Shown: positions 6,511 through 14,500, counted from the first letter of the stretch. The stretch is DNA of 33,084 bases from Roseovarius sp. (GCA_014359765.1 JACIYT010000021.1:1-33084); one strand, 5' to 3'. The notes: generated by a model not told the origin, from the sequence alone. Translations and numbers: made by a program.

Positions 6511-9203
6511 CCGTTCTCAACCTGCTGATCCTGGTCTGCCTGTCCTATGTGGTGCTGCTGTTCGGCGTGGCCTTTGCGGCGGATCGCGCGGCGCTGGCGG
6601 GGCGGGCGAGCTGGCTGCGCTCCTCGGTGGTCTATACGCTGTCGCTCTCGATCTACTGCACCGCCTGGACCTTCTATGGCGCGGTCGGCTTTGCCGCGCG
6701 CTCGGGGCTCGAATTCGTCACCATCTATCTCGGCCCGACCCTCGTCATGATCGGCTGGTGGTGGACGCTGCGCCGGCTGGTGCGGGTCGGGCGCAGCCAG
6801 CGCATCACCTCCATCGCCGACCTGATCTCGTCGCGCTATGGCAAGTCGAACCTGCTCGCGGTGCTGGTCACCGTGCTCGCGGTGGTCGCCACCACCCCCT
6901 ATATCGCGCTGCAATTGCAATCGGTCACGCTGTCCTTTGCCGCCTTCGCCGAGACCGACCCCACGGCCACCACCCTGCCGGACATGCAATCCACCGCGCT
7001 CTGGGTGGCGGCGGGGCTGGCGCTCTTCACCATCCTGTTCGGCACCCGCAACCTCGACGCCAACGAGCGCCATCACGGCGTGGTCATGGCCATTGCGATG
7101 GAAGCGGTGGTCAAGCTCTTTGCGCTGCTCGCGGTCGGGGTGTTCGTGGTCTGGGGGCTCTCGGGGGGGATCGGGCCGACGCTCGAGCGGATCGAGGCCT
7201 CGGCGCTCGCCCGGTTCGAGGTCTCGGGCGGTCGCTGGATCGGGCTCACGATGCTGTCGGCCATGGCCTTTCTGACGCTGCCGCGCATGTTCCAGGTGCT
7301 CGTGGTCGAGAACGAGGCGGACGAACACCTGCGCACCGCCGCCTGGGCCTTTCCCAGCTATCTCATGCTGATGAGCCTCTTCGTGGTGCCGATCGCGGTG
7401 GTCGGGCTCGACATGCTGCCCGCGGGCGCCAATCCGGATCTCTTCGTGCTGACCCTGCCCCTGATGGAGGGGCGCGACGGGCTGGCAATCCTGTCCTTTC
7501 TCGGCGGGTTCTCGAGCGCCACCTCGATGGTGATCGTGGCCGCCATCGCGCTCTCGACGATGGTCTCGAACCATGTGGTGATGCCGCTCTGGCTGCATTA
7601 CTCGGGCATGGCGGCGGTGGTCTCGGGCGATGTGCGCAACGTGGCGCTGATGACCCGCCGGCTCAGCATCGCGGGGGTGCTGTTTCTCGGCTATGTCTAT
7701 TTCCGGGTGTCGGGCGGCGGCACGGCGCTGGCGGCGATCGGGCTCATCGCCTTTGTCGGCGTGGCACAGTTCCTGCCTGCGCTCATGGGCGGGCTGTTCT
7801 GGCGGGGCGCGACGCGCACCGGCGCGCTTGCCGGGGTGCTGCTTGGCGCGGCGATCTGGCTCTACTCTCTGTTCCTGCCCAGCTTTGGCGCCTCCGCGCT
7901 CCTGCCGCAGGCGGTGCTCGATCAGGGGCCCTGGGGGCTGGGCTGGCTCCGGCCGCAGGCGCTGTTCGGGGCCGAAGGCATGGACCCGGTGATCCACGCG
8001 CTGATGTGGTCGCTCCTGCTCAATGTCGCGGCCTTCATCCTCGGCTCGCTGCTGAGTTTCCCGCAGCCGCTCGAACGGCTTCAGGGGGCGCAATTCGTCA
8101 ACGCCTTCGATCAGCCGGGCGCGCCTGGCGGCTGGTCCGGCGGCATGGCGCAGAGCGAGGATCTCCTGACCATGGCGCAGCGGATCATGGGCGCGCGCGA
8201 GGCACAGGCGCTGTTTGCCGATGCCGCGCGTCGGCAGGGCGTGGCGGGCTACCTGCCCGAGCCAAGCCCCGACTTCCTCCAGGAACTCGAACGCGCGCTG
8301 GCGGGATCGGTCGGGGCGGCGACGGCCCATGCGATGATCGGGCAGATCGTCGGCGGCGCCGCGGTCTCGGTGGAGGACCTGATGGCCGTGGCCGACGAGA
8401 CCGCGCAGATCATGGAATATTCCATCCAGCTCGAGGCCCAGAGCCAGGAACTGGCGCGCACCGCCCGCCAGCTCCGGCAGGCCAACGAGACGCTGACGCA
8501 GATCTCGGTGCAGAAGGATGCCTTTCTCAGCCAGATCAGCCACGAATTGCGCACGCCGATGACCTCGATCCGCGCCTTTTCGGAGATCCTGCGCGACAAT
8601 CAGGACCTGACCCCCGAGGAGCAGAGCAAATATGCCAGCATCATCCACGACGAGACGGTGCGCCTGACGCGGCTGCTCGACGATCTGCTGGACCTCAGCG
8701 TGCTGGAGAACGGGCAGGTCGATCTCAACATCCAGACCGGCACGCTCGAGGCGCTGCTCGATCGCTCGGTGCGCGCGGCGGGCGGGGATGGCGACGGATT
8801 CCGCATCCGGCGGGTGCGTGCGGATGAGCAGGTGGAACTCACCACCGATCTCGACAGGCTGGCGCAGGTCTTCATCAATCTCATCAGCAATGCCCGCAAA
8901 TACTGCGACGCGAAACCCGCGATCCTCGAGATCCGCGCGCGCCTGGCGGAGGATCGGCTGGTGGTGGATTTCGTGGATAATGGCAGCGGGATTCCCACCG
9001 ACAAGCACGCGGTGATCTTCGAGAAATTCTCGCGCATCGGCCAGACCCGGGCGAGCGGCGCGGGGCTTGGCCTCGCCATCTGCCGCGAGATCATGGAGCG
9101 CCTCGGCGGCGACATCGCCTACCTGCCGGGGCAGAAAGGGGGCGCGTTCCGCGTGACCCTGCCCCTTGATGCAGGACGCCTGCCCGCGCGCGGGGCGGCG
9201 TAA
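6507..9203 (+). CDS. sodium/solute symporter-histidine kinase fusion (CbrA/CrbS type)
   Basis: Membrane sensor kinase of 898 residues. Residues 1-520 form about a dozen hydrophobic segments of the solute:sodium symporter fold, with the family-typical SIYCTAWTFYGAVG near 48-61. A linker with a predicted coiled coil (about 625-670) leads to the DHp helix, where HELRTP places the phosphoacceptor at His679. The ATP-binding domain shows the N box (NLISNARKYC, 791-800), G1 (DNGSGIP, 824-830) and G2 (GAGLGLAI, 851-858). CbrA and CrbS, which have this design, control use of organic acids, amino acids or acetate. Unlike CbrA, no PAS domain is evident. It follows the two-helix gene with an ATGA overlap. 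The input solute cannot be read from sequence. Confidence 0.94.
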   Translation: MTVLNLLILVCLSYVVLLFGVAFAADRAALAGRASWLRSSVVYTLSLSIYCTAWTFYGAVGFAARSGLEFVTIYLGPTLVMIGWWWTLRRLVRVGRSQRITSIADLISSRYGKSNLLAVLVTVLAVVATTPYIALQLQSVTLSFAAFAETDPTATTLPDMQSTALWVAAGLALFTILFGTRNLDANERHHGVVMAIAMEAVVKLFALLAVGVFVVWGLSGGIGPTLERIEASALARFEVSGGRWIGLTMLSAMAFLTLPRMFQVLVVENEADEHLRTAAWAFPSYLMLMSLFVVPIAVVGLDMLPAGANPDLFVLTLPLMEGRDGLAILSFLGGFSSATSMVIVAAIALSTMVSNHVVMPLWLHYSGMAAVVSGDVRNVALMTRRLSIAGVLFLGYVYFRVSGGGTALAAIGLIAFVGVAQFLPALMGGLFWRGATRTGALAGVLLGAAIWLYSLFLPSFGASALLPQAVLDQGPWGLGWLRPQALFGAEGMDPVIHALMWSLLLNVAAFILGSLLSFPQPLERLQGAQFVNAFDQPGAPGGWSGGMAQSEDLLTMAQRIMGAREAQALFADAARRQGVAGYLPEPSPDFLQELERALAGSVGAATAHAMIGQIVGGAAVSVEDLMAVADETAQIMEYSIQLEAQSQELARTARQLRQANETLTQISVQKDAFLSQISHELRTPMTSIRAFSEILRDNQDLTPEEQSKYASIIHDETVRLTRLLDDLLDLSVLENGQVDLNIQTGTLEALLDRSVRAAGGDGDGFRIRRVRADEQVELTTDLDRLAQVFINLISNARKYCDAKPAILEIRARLAEDRLVVDFVDNGSGIPTDKHAVIFEKFSRIGQTRASGAGLGLAICREIMERLGGDIAYLPGQKGGAFRVTLPLDAGRLPARGAA

Positions 9204-9266
9204 ACGAAATGGTAAGCCCTTGCGCCTAGGATGAAGGGGATCGAAACGGAATTGAGGGGGCGGGGC

Positions 9267-10199
9267 ATGAGCGCGGCCCGACAGGCATCGGTTCTCCGGC
9301 GCAAGACCCGCGCCGTGCGCGAGGGCAGCGATCCCCGCATCATGTCGCCGGTCAAGGCGCTGCGGCTGTCGCTGGCGCGCGCCGCCGATACGCTCTTCGA
9401 TCTCACGCTGACCGTGGCGACGGTCGAGCAGAGGCGCATCGAACCGGGCGAAATCGAGGGGATCCTGGGGGACGAGGGGCTGTTCTTGCTGCTCGAGGGC
9501 GCGGGCGGCGCGCGCGGCGCGCTGCGGCTCGATCCGGCGCTTGTCGCGGGGCTGATCGAGGTGCAGACCATCGGGCATGTGCTTCCGGGCGCGGTGCGCC
9601 CGCGGCCGCCGACCCGGACCGATGCCGCCATGGTCGCCCCCCTCGTCGATGCAGCACTCGCCGGGTTCGATGCGGAAATTGCCGCCGCCCATCCGCGCCA
9701 GCCGCCGCGCGGGTTTCGCTACGGGGATCGGGTGGAGGACGGGCGCGCGCTGGCGCTGCTGATGACCGCGGCCGAGTTCGACCTGTTTCGCGTCACGGTC
9801 GATCTCGCGCAGGGCAGGCGCAGTGGCCGGCTCGACCTGTTGCTGCCGCCGGCGCCGAGCGCGGTGCGCAGGCCAACGGGCGGCGTGACGGCCGAGCAAC
9901 CCGCGGAGGCCGGCCCCGATCTGGCCCGGGTCGCGCTGGCGGCCCCGGCGCTGCTCGACGTGGTGCTCGCCCGGCTCAACCTGCCATTGCGCGCGGCCAT
10001 GGCGCTCAGGCCGGGGGACCGGCTCGAGCTGCCGCTCGGATGCCTCGGGGCGGCGCAGATCGTGGACCGGGCGGGGCATGTGGTGGCCGAGGGGCGGCTC
10101 GGCCGGCGCGAGGGCTGGCGCGCCCTGCGGCTCTCGGGACCGGCGGAGGACGCGGCACCACCGCCCGCCCCCGAACCCCTCGCCGATGGCGTCGATTGA
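9267..10199 (+). CDS. orphan FliM/FliN (SPOA) family protein
   Basis: A 310-residue protein resembling the flagellar switch protein FliM in two places. The middle part has VQTIGHVL (99-106) and RPPTRTDAAM (113-122). The C-terminal SPOA-type domain (about 229-289) contains LDVVLARLNLPL and a GDRLELP turn. FliM-type proteins bind CheY-like receivers and form rings in the flagellar motor or type III secretion apparatus. No other flagellar or secretion gene is present here; the gene lies 63 bases after the kinase gene on the same strand. I chose the ATG at 9267 because GAGGGGGCGGGG directly precedes it; an earlier in-frame ATG at 9231 lacks such a site. Function is unknown. It might be a second CheY partner or a remnant of motility genes. 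Confidence 0.75.
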   Translation: MSAARQASVLRRKTRAVREGSDPRIMSPVKALRLSLARAADTLFDLTLTVATVEQRRIEPGEIEGILGDEGLFLLLEGAGGARGALRLDPALVAGLIEVQTIGHVLPGAVRPRPPTRTDAAMVAPLVDAALAGFDAEIAAAHPRQPPRGFRYGDRVEDGRALALLMTAAEFDLFRVTVDLAQGRRSGRLDLLLPPAPSAVRRPTGGVTAEQPAEAGPDLARVALAAPALLDVVLARLNLPLRAAMALRPGDRLELPLGCLGAAQIVDRAGHVVAEGRLGRREGWRALRLSGPAEDAAPPPAPEPLADGVD

Positions 10200-10259
10200 C
10201 ATGGGTCAAGGTATCGGCGGCGCGATGGTGCCATGCTCGGTCGTCAGGGGAGGACAGAC

Positions 10260-10586
10260 ATGCTCGCTACCGCCACTTACCGCGCTGCCTTGCTGCGGCG
10301 TCTGAAACAGCTCGATTCGCGGCTTCACGCCCTCGAGGCGGAGCTTGACGCGCCGCGCGACCGTGACTGGGAGGATGCCGCGATCGAGAGCGAAACGGAC
10401 GAGGTGCTCGAGAGCCTCGGCCGCTCCGGAGAGGCCGAAATCGCCCGCATCCGCGCGGCGCTCGATCGGATTCGCACGGGCCGCTACGGCATCTGCACCC
10501 GCTGCGAGGAGCCGATCCCGGCGGCGCGACTCGATGTGCTGCCCGAAACGCCGCTCTGTCAGCGCTGCGCAGCGCTGACCGCGTGA
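10260..10586 (+). CDS. TraR/DksA-family zinc-finger protein
   Basis: A 108-residue protein with an N-terminal helical, acidic region and a C-terminal four-cysteine zinc finger, Cys79-x2-Cys82 and Cys100-x2-Cys103 (YGICTRCEEPIP ... LCQRC). DksA-type proteins enter the RNA polymerase secondary channel and modulate rRNA and stress promoters with ppGpp. This short version lacks the full-length DksA coiled coil and resembles the many small DksA-like paralogues of Rhodobacteraceae, whose roles are largely undefined. The ATG at 10260 follows AGGGGAGGA; an upstream ATG at 10233 is in frame but less well placed. Confidence 0.85.
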   Translation: MLATATYRAALLRRLKQLDSRLHALEAELDAPRDRDWEDAAIESETDEVLESLGRSGEAEIARIRAALDRIRTGRYGICTRCEEPIPAARLDVLPETPLCQRCAALTA

Positions 10587-10625
10587 GCGGGGTCACATTT
10601 TCGTTGCGCGGATGCGATATCATGG

Positions 10626-10654
10626 TTTCACGAGGGACGATCACACGCTATAGT
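10626..10654 (+). promoter_or_regulatory. sigma70-type promoter before the 69-residue ORF
   Basis: TTTCAC at 10626-10631 and TATAGT at 10649-10654 are separated by 17 bases. The expected start of transcription is near 10661, some 18 bases before the ATG at 10679, with GGGAGGA at 10668-10674 as ribosome binding site. Confidence 0.5.
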
Positions 10655-10678
10655 TGAACGATACCTGGGAGGACCACC

Positions 10679-10888
10679 ATGACCTGTCTTGATGCGGAGC
10701 TTGACCGGCTCCAGACGCTGATCCATGCCACCCCGACGGCCACCCGCTATCGGCTGGAGCCGCAGCTGCGCACGGTGATCGCCAGCCTGCGCAGCGAGGG
10801 CCACGCCGTGCCTGCGCGAATCAAGGCGCTGCACACGGCGCTGCTGGCCGAGGCGATCGAGGCCGAGTTCGACAACATGCCGGTCTGA
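10679..10888 (+). CDS. small conserved hypothetical protein
   Basis: A 69-residue, mostly alpha-helical protein without membrane segment or cysteine pair, beginning MTCLDAELDRLQTL and ending EAEFDNMPV. I recall similar short ORFs from Rhodobacteraceae genomes but know no function. Support for a real gene comes from the strong ribosome binding site (GGGAGGA), a well-spaced promoter and a GC-hairpin after the stop. It follows the DksA-like gene by 92 bases and seems to have its own promoter. Confidence 0.7.
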   Translation: MTCLDAELDRLQTLIHATPTATRYRLEPQLRTVIASLRSEGHAVPARIKALHTALLAEAIEAEFDNMPV

Positions 10889-10893
10889 CAGAG

Positions 10894-10914
10894 GCCCCGC
10901 CTTTCGCGCGGGGC
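10894..10914 (+). terminator. weak hairpin between convergent genes
   Basis: GCCCCGC at 10894-10900 pairs with GCGGGGC at 10908-10914 across a 7-base loop, six bases after the stop of the 69-residue ORF. No T-run follows, so terminator activity is uncertain. Confidence 0.35.
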
Positions 10915-10934
10915 GCGCGGGGCGCGACCGTCGA

Positions 10935-11150
10935 TCAACCCAGCATGATGCCGAGCACCACCATCATCAGCCCGATCACCGACAGGAACAGCGCCCCCAT
11001 GTTGAGCGGCAGCACCGCGCGCACCGCGGCGCGCAGCGCCTCGTCCGAGAGCCGCGCGCGCCGCGCGCGCCACACCTTCAGGATGCACCAGACCAGCCCC
11101 GCAAGCCCCGCGAGCGACACGAGCGCCCCGGCCCAGACCAGCATTTCCAT
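10935..11150 (-). CDS. small two-helix membrane protein, hypothetical
   Basis: Encodes 71 residues with two hydrophobic segments (about 3-22 and 50-69) separated by a basic loop rich in Arg (KVWRARRARLSDEALR). The ATG at 11150 follows AGGGAGA with 6-base spacing and is preferred over the in-frame ATG at 11168. Similar proteins occur in Rhodobacteraceae without assigned function. It converges with the 69-residue ORF and is divergent from the GapR gene. Confidence 0.68.
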   Translation of the reverse strand: MEMLVWAGALVSLAGLAGLVWCILKVWRARRARLSDEALRAAVRAVLPLNMGALFLSVIGLMMVVLGIMLG

Positions 11151-11277
11151 CGCGGATCTCCCTGTCATTGCGCCTGCCGCCTAGGCCAAAGCGCGCCGCC
11201 GCGCAAGACCCGGCTTGCCGCTTGCGCGCGCGGCGCGGCGCGGCTACTCCTGCGCCCTGACCCGAGCGGAGGCCCCC

Positions 11278-11538
11278 ATGAACGAGATGACATCCGACAC
11301 CGCCTATGACGTGACCGCCGACGAATTGCGCAGCTTCATCGAGCGATTCGAGCGGCTGGAGGCCGAGAAGAAGGACATCGCCGACCAGCAGAAGGAGGTG
11401 ATGGCCGAGGCCAAGGCGCGCGGCTATGATACCCGCGTGATGCGCAAGGTGATCGCCCTGCGCAAGCGCGACAAGGACGACCTCGCCGAGGAAGAGGCCC
11501 TGCTCGAGATGTACAAGCAGGCGCTCGGGATGATGTGA
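11278..11538 (+). CDS. gapR: GapR-family DNA-binding protein (DUF2312, UPF0335)
   Basis: An 86-residue, almost fully alpha-helical, highly charged protein matching the DUF2312 family end to end: ELRSFIERFERLEAEKKDIA in the first helix, AKARGYDTRVMRKVI in the middle and a LLEMYKQALGM end. The family founder in Caulobacter, GapR, is a nucleoid-associated protein that binds overtwisted AT-rich DNA and assists replication. The ATG at 11278 follows GCGGAGG; the in-frame codons upstream lack family similarity. It ends 10 bases from the convergent methyltransferase gene. Confidence 0.93.
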   Translation: MNEMTSDTAYDVTADELRSFIERFERLEAEKKDIADQQKEVMAEAKARGYDTRVMRKVIALRKRDKDDLAEEEALLEMYKQALGMM

Positions 11539-11548
11539 CCGGCCCGCG

Positions 11549-13183
11549 TCACAGATCGAGCGCGCCCTGCGCGCGCGTGTCCTCCTCGCGGGCGGCGCGC
11601 TTGTAGGGGTTGCCGTGGCGCAGCGGCGTGTTGACGGCGCGGGGGCCCTTTTCCATCGCTTCCTCGATGGTGACGATCTGCAATCGCGGCACCGGATCGA
11701 ACCCCTCCACCTGAAACGTGCCCGCGCCGCGCGCCCAGTCGAGCATCGGTTTCGTGGGGGGCGTCAGCGTCAGGAAGACGCCGATCGCGGCCTTCTGCTC
11801 GGTCACCGTGGCGTCAAGGTCCTTGACCATCGCCACGCCCACGTTCTTGCCGCCCTTCACGCTGACAATGGCGGTGTGTTCCCTGGCGGGGCCAAAGCGA
11901 AAGAGGCCGTCAATCCCGCCATCGGCCCCCTTCTTGCCGCCGCCCTGCGGATAGGCCTTGATCAGGCCACAGGCCCATTTCTCGAATTCCTTCTTGGTCT
12001 TGTCGTCGCGCTCAAAGAAATCGCGCGCCCCGCCGATATCCTGCGGCACGCCGTGGACGGTGAATTCGGCCTGCCCCTCGAAGGCGTCATAAAGCCGCGT
12101 CTCGATCAGGTTGATCGCCAGATGGGTGATGTCGATGCCGATCCATTGGCGGCCCAGCTTCTGCGCCGCGTGCACCGTGGTGCCACAGCCGCAGAACGGA
12201 TCGAGCACCACATCGCCGGGGTTGGACGAGGCATTGAGGATACGCTCCAGAAGGGCGACGGGTTTTTGGGTAGGGTAGCCAAGGCGTTCTTGATCGTGCG
12301 CGCTTAGCGCGCTTATATCATCCCAAAGATTATCCACGGATGTTCCGGGCTCGTCGCTTGGTCGAAACTTTCTGCGGGGCACGCCATTTGAAGTAAAATA
12401 AAAATCACCTCGATCAAATATTTCTTGCAACTTTTCCTTTTTCATACGCCAGCCTGCGGGACCGGGCGTGTAACCCTGGAACTCAAATACTAGATTGGGC
12501 CGCGAACCCATAGAATCGGAGCGTAATAACGGCCCACTCATAAATCGCCCGTTTTCATCTTTGCTAATAAACCGCTTCTCAATTTCCTCAGTAGAAAGAG
12601 AAACTCGAATAGAGTCAGAGTTGAAAAAGTAATTATCCGACTTCGAGTAATAAAAAATCGTATCAGTTGACCTGCCAAATCGGCGCGACTTGTGTTGTGA
12701 ACCTTTAGGACGATCATAGCGCCGCCAAACAATCTCATTCCGGAAATTCTTCGCCCCGAACACCGCATCCAGCAAGATCTTCAGGTAATGGCTCGCCGTC
12801 GGGTCGCAATGCAGGTAGAGCGATCCGGTGGGCTTGAGCACCCGGTGCAGTTCCACCAGCCGCACCGCCATCATCGCCAGATACGCCGTCATCGGGTTCT
12901 TGCCCAGAAACCCCACCATCGCGTCGAGCATCTTCGCCGCCTCCTGATAGGGGCTGTCGCGCAGCTCGATCAGGGCCTGCCCCGACACCATGTCATCCCA
13001 ATGCCAGGTGTCGTCGAATGCCGCGATCTGCGCGCCCGAGACCTGCCCCGATTCATCCTTGAAGAGGTGGCTGTAGGTGGCGTTCGAATTGAACGGCGGG
13101 TCGAGATAGATGAGGTCCACGCTCTCATCCGCGATGCTGTCGCGCAGCACCGTGAGGTTGTCGCCGTAATAGAGGTGGTTCAT
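11549..13183 (-). CDS. DNA methyltransferase (beta-class N4/N6) with Mrr-like C-terminal domain
   Basis: Probably modifies adenine N6 or cytosine N4 in a specific site. Counted from the ATG at 13183 (544 residues), catalytic motif IV LDPPFNS is at 27-33 and the SAM-binding motif DPFCGCGTT at 328-336. The order catalytic-specificity-SAM marks the beta class. Between them, about residues 155-295, lies the target recognition region, encoded by AT-rich DNA (12301-12720). The C-terminal part, GADGGIDG (419-426) and VSVKGGK, has the D...xK pattern of Mrr-like PD-(D/E)XK nuclease folds, so it may be a one-protein restriction-modification enzyme or a methylase with a DNA-binding tail. In-frame ATGs at 13222 and 13255 are alternative starts; none has a clear ribosome binding site. 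It follows the phosphatase gene on the same strand. Confidence 0.88.
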   Translation of the reverse strand: MNHLYYGDNLTVLRDSIADESVDLIYLDPPFNSNATYSHLFKDESGQVSGAQIAAFDDTWHWDDMVSGQALIELRDSPYQEAAKMLDAMVGFLGKNPMTAYLAMMAVRLVELHRVLKPTGSLYLHCDPTASHYLKILLDAVFGAKNFRNEIVWRRYDRPKGSQHKSRRFGRSTDTIFYYSKSDNYFFNSDSIRVSLSTEEIEKRFISKDENGRFMSGPLLRSDSMGSRPNLVFEFQGYTPGPAGWRMKKEKLQEIFDRGDFYFTSNGVPRRKFRPSDEPGTSVDNLWDDISALSAHDQERLGYPTQKPVALLERILNASSNPGDVVLDPFCGCGTTVHAAQKLGRQWIGIDITHLAINLIETRLYDAFEGQAEFTVHGVPQDIGGARDFFERDDKTKKEFEKWACGLIKAYPQGGGKKGADGGIDGLFRFGPAREHTAIVSVKGGKNVGVAMVKDLDATVTEQKAAIGVFLTLTPPTKPMLDWARGAGTFQVEGFDPVPRLQIVTIEEAMEKGPRAVNTPLRHGNPYKRAAREEDTRAQGALDL

Positions 13184-13279
13184 CGCGCCTGCCCGCCTGT
13201 CCTGCCCCGGAATATCCACCATGGAGGTTAAATCAGTCTGAACCGCTCCGGGCAAGCGCCACGGCGCGACCCTGGGCGG

Positions 13280-13741
13280 TCACGTCATTTCCCGTGGCGG
13301 GCCCCAACGCGCGATCAGGTGGTGGATGATCTGGTCGCGGGTCTGGCGGTAGGCGTCGAGCCGCGCCTCGCGCGTCCGGGCGAGGCCGGTCGGGTCCATG
13401 ATCGGCCAATAGACGACATCGAGGTGAAAATACCGCGTGAGTTCGAGCGCGCGGCGCTGGCTGGCGGGGCTGAGCGCCACGATCAGATCAAAGGATGACA
13501 GGTCATCGCCCCATTGTTCCATCTCGTCGAAGCTGCGCACGCGGTGGCGGTCGAGCTCGACCCCGATCTCGCGGCACACGGCGATGGAAAATCCGTCGAT
13601 CTCCATGTCGCTCTTGACGCCCGCCGATTGCACATAGGTGCCGGTGCCGTAGAATTTCTTCATGATGCCCTCGGCCATGGGCGAGCGCACCGCGTTGTGA
13701 TCGCAGCAAAACAGCACCGATTGCGGCAGCGCCTCGGGCAT
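13280..13741 (-). CDS. low-molecular-weight protein tyrosine phosphatase family protein
   Basis: A 153-residue cytoplasmic protein with the C-x5-R-S phosphate loop CDHNAVRS (Cys13, Arg19) near the N-terminus and the general-acid Asp116 in IMDPTG. These are the two catalytic elements of low-molecular-weight phosphatases and ArsC-type reductases. The loop differs from the classical C-x-G-N-x-C-R-S in having His and Val where Gly and Cys are usual; the form is characteristic of the alphaproteobacterial group found beside UPF0262. It starts 4 bases after the UPF0262 stop, so the two are co-transcribed. Substrate unknown. Confidence 0.88.
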   Translation of the reverse strand: MPEALPQSVLFCCDHNAVRSPMAEGIMKKFYGTGTYVQSAGVKSDMEIDGFSIAVCREIGVELDRHRVRSFDEMEQWGDDLSSFDLIVALSPASQRRALELTRYFHLDVVYWPIMDPTGLARTREARLDAYRQTRDQIIHHLIARWGPPREMT

Positions 13742-13745
13742 GTGC

Positions 13746-14225
13746 TCAGCCCCCGAAATGCAGCACGCAGATGAGGGTGAAGAGGCGGCGCGCGGTGTCG
13801 CTGTCGATCTCGGCCTTGCCCGCCAGCCGCTCCTCGAGCACGCGCGCGCCCTCGTTATGGATGCCGCGCCGGGCCATGTCGATGGTCTCGATCCGGGAGG
13901 GGGGCATGTTCTTCACCGCGTCGAAATAGCTCTCGCAGATGGCCCAGTAATCCTTGACCACCTGCCGGAAGGGCGACAGCGACAGGTGGAACTCGGCCGC
14001 AGGTTCGCCCGCCTCGGTGCGGATGTCGAAGACGAGCCGCTTTTCGCGGATGGCAAGCCCCAGACGATAGGGCCCCTCGGGCACCGCGCGCCCCTCGCGG
14101 GCAGGCAGGGCAAAGCTGTTTTCCTCGATCAGGTCATAGATCGCCACCCTGCGTTCCTGCTCGATCTCGGGCGTGGGCGGCGGCAGGTTGGCGTCGTCGA
14201 GTTCGATATGGCTGATGCGGCTCAT
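13746..14225 (-). CDS. UPF0262 family protein
   Basis: A 159-residue protein of the alphaproteobacterial UPF0262 family, recognised from IELDD near the N-terminus, IYDLIEEN, the FHLSLSPFRQVVKDYW core and the MARRGIHNEGA segment. No enzymatic motif is known. The start at 14225 gives MSRISHIELDD, as in relatives; an upstream in-frame ATG at 14282 adds residues without similarity. In related genomes the pair UPF0262-phosphatase commonly lies between hisD and infA (my recollection). Here neither is adjacent, so the locus has been rearranged. Confidence 0.9.
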   Translation of the reverse strand: MSRISHIELDDANLPPPTPEIEQERRVAIYDLIEENSFALPAREGRAVPEGPYRLGLAIREKRLVFDIRTEAGEPAAEFHLSLSPFRQVVKDYWAICESYFDAVKNMPPSRIETIDMARRGIHNEGARVLEERLAGKAEIDSDTARRLFTLICVLHFGG

Positions 14226-14500
14226 GGGCTGACTCGTGCGGCTGTTTGGTCCGTGCCTAGCGCAGCGCCGGGGCGCGGGCAATCGGCCGGGGGAAAATCC
14301 CGGGCGGCGTCACCCATGTGCCACGGGCAGGGCGCGGGCGCCGTCGCAGGCCGCGCCGCGAGCGTGTTACATGCTGTCGCGGCGCGACTTTGGACATGAT
14401 GTTGCCCTCATTGCGTGGCATATGCGTATGGCGCATGGCCCGCGTATCGGCGATACTGCCACCGGGTCATGCGCCGACTGTGTGGCAACCGGGGCAAGCG

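Noticed and set aside
6387..10202. A very long open frame on the minus strand (over 1200 codons) opposite the kinase and FliM-like genes
   Set aside because: It is the antisense of GC-rich genes with clear domains; its product is a low-complexity mix of Arg, His, Gln and Gly without any family motif.
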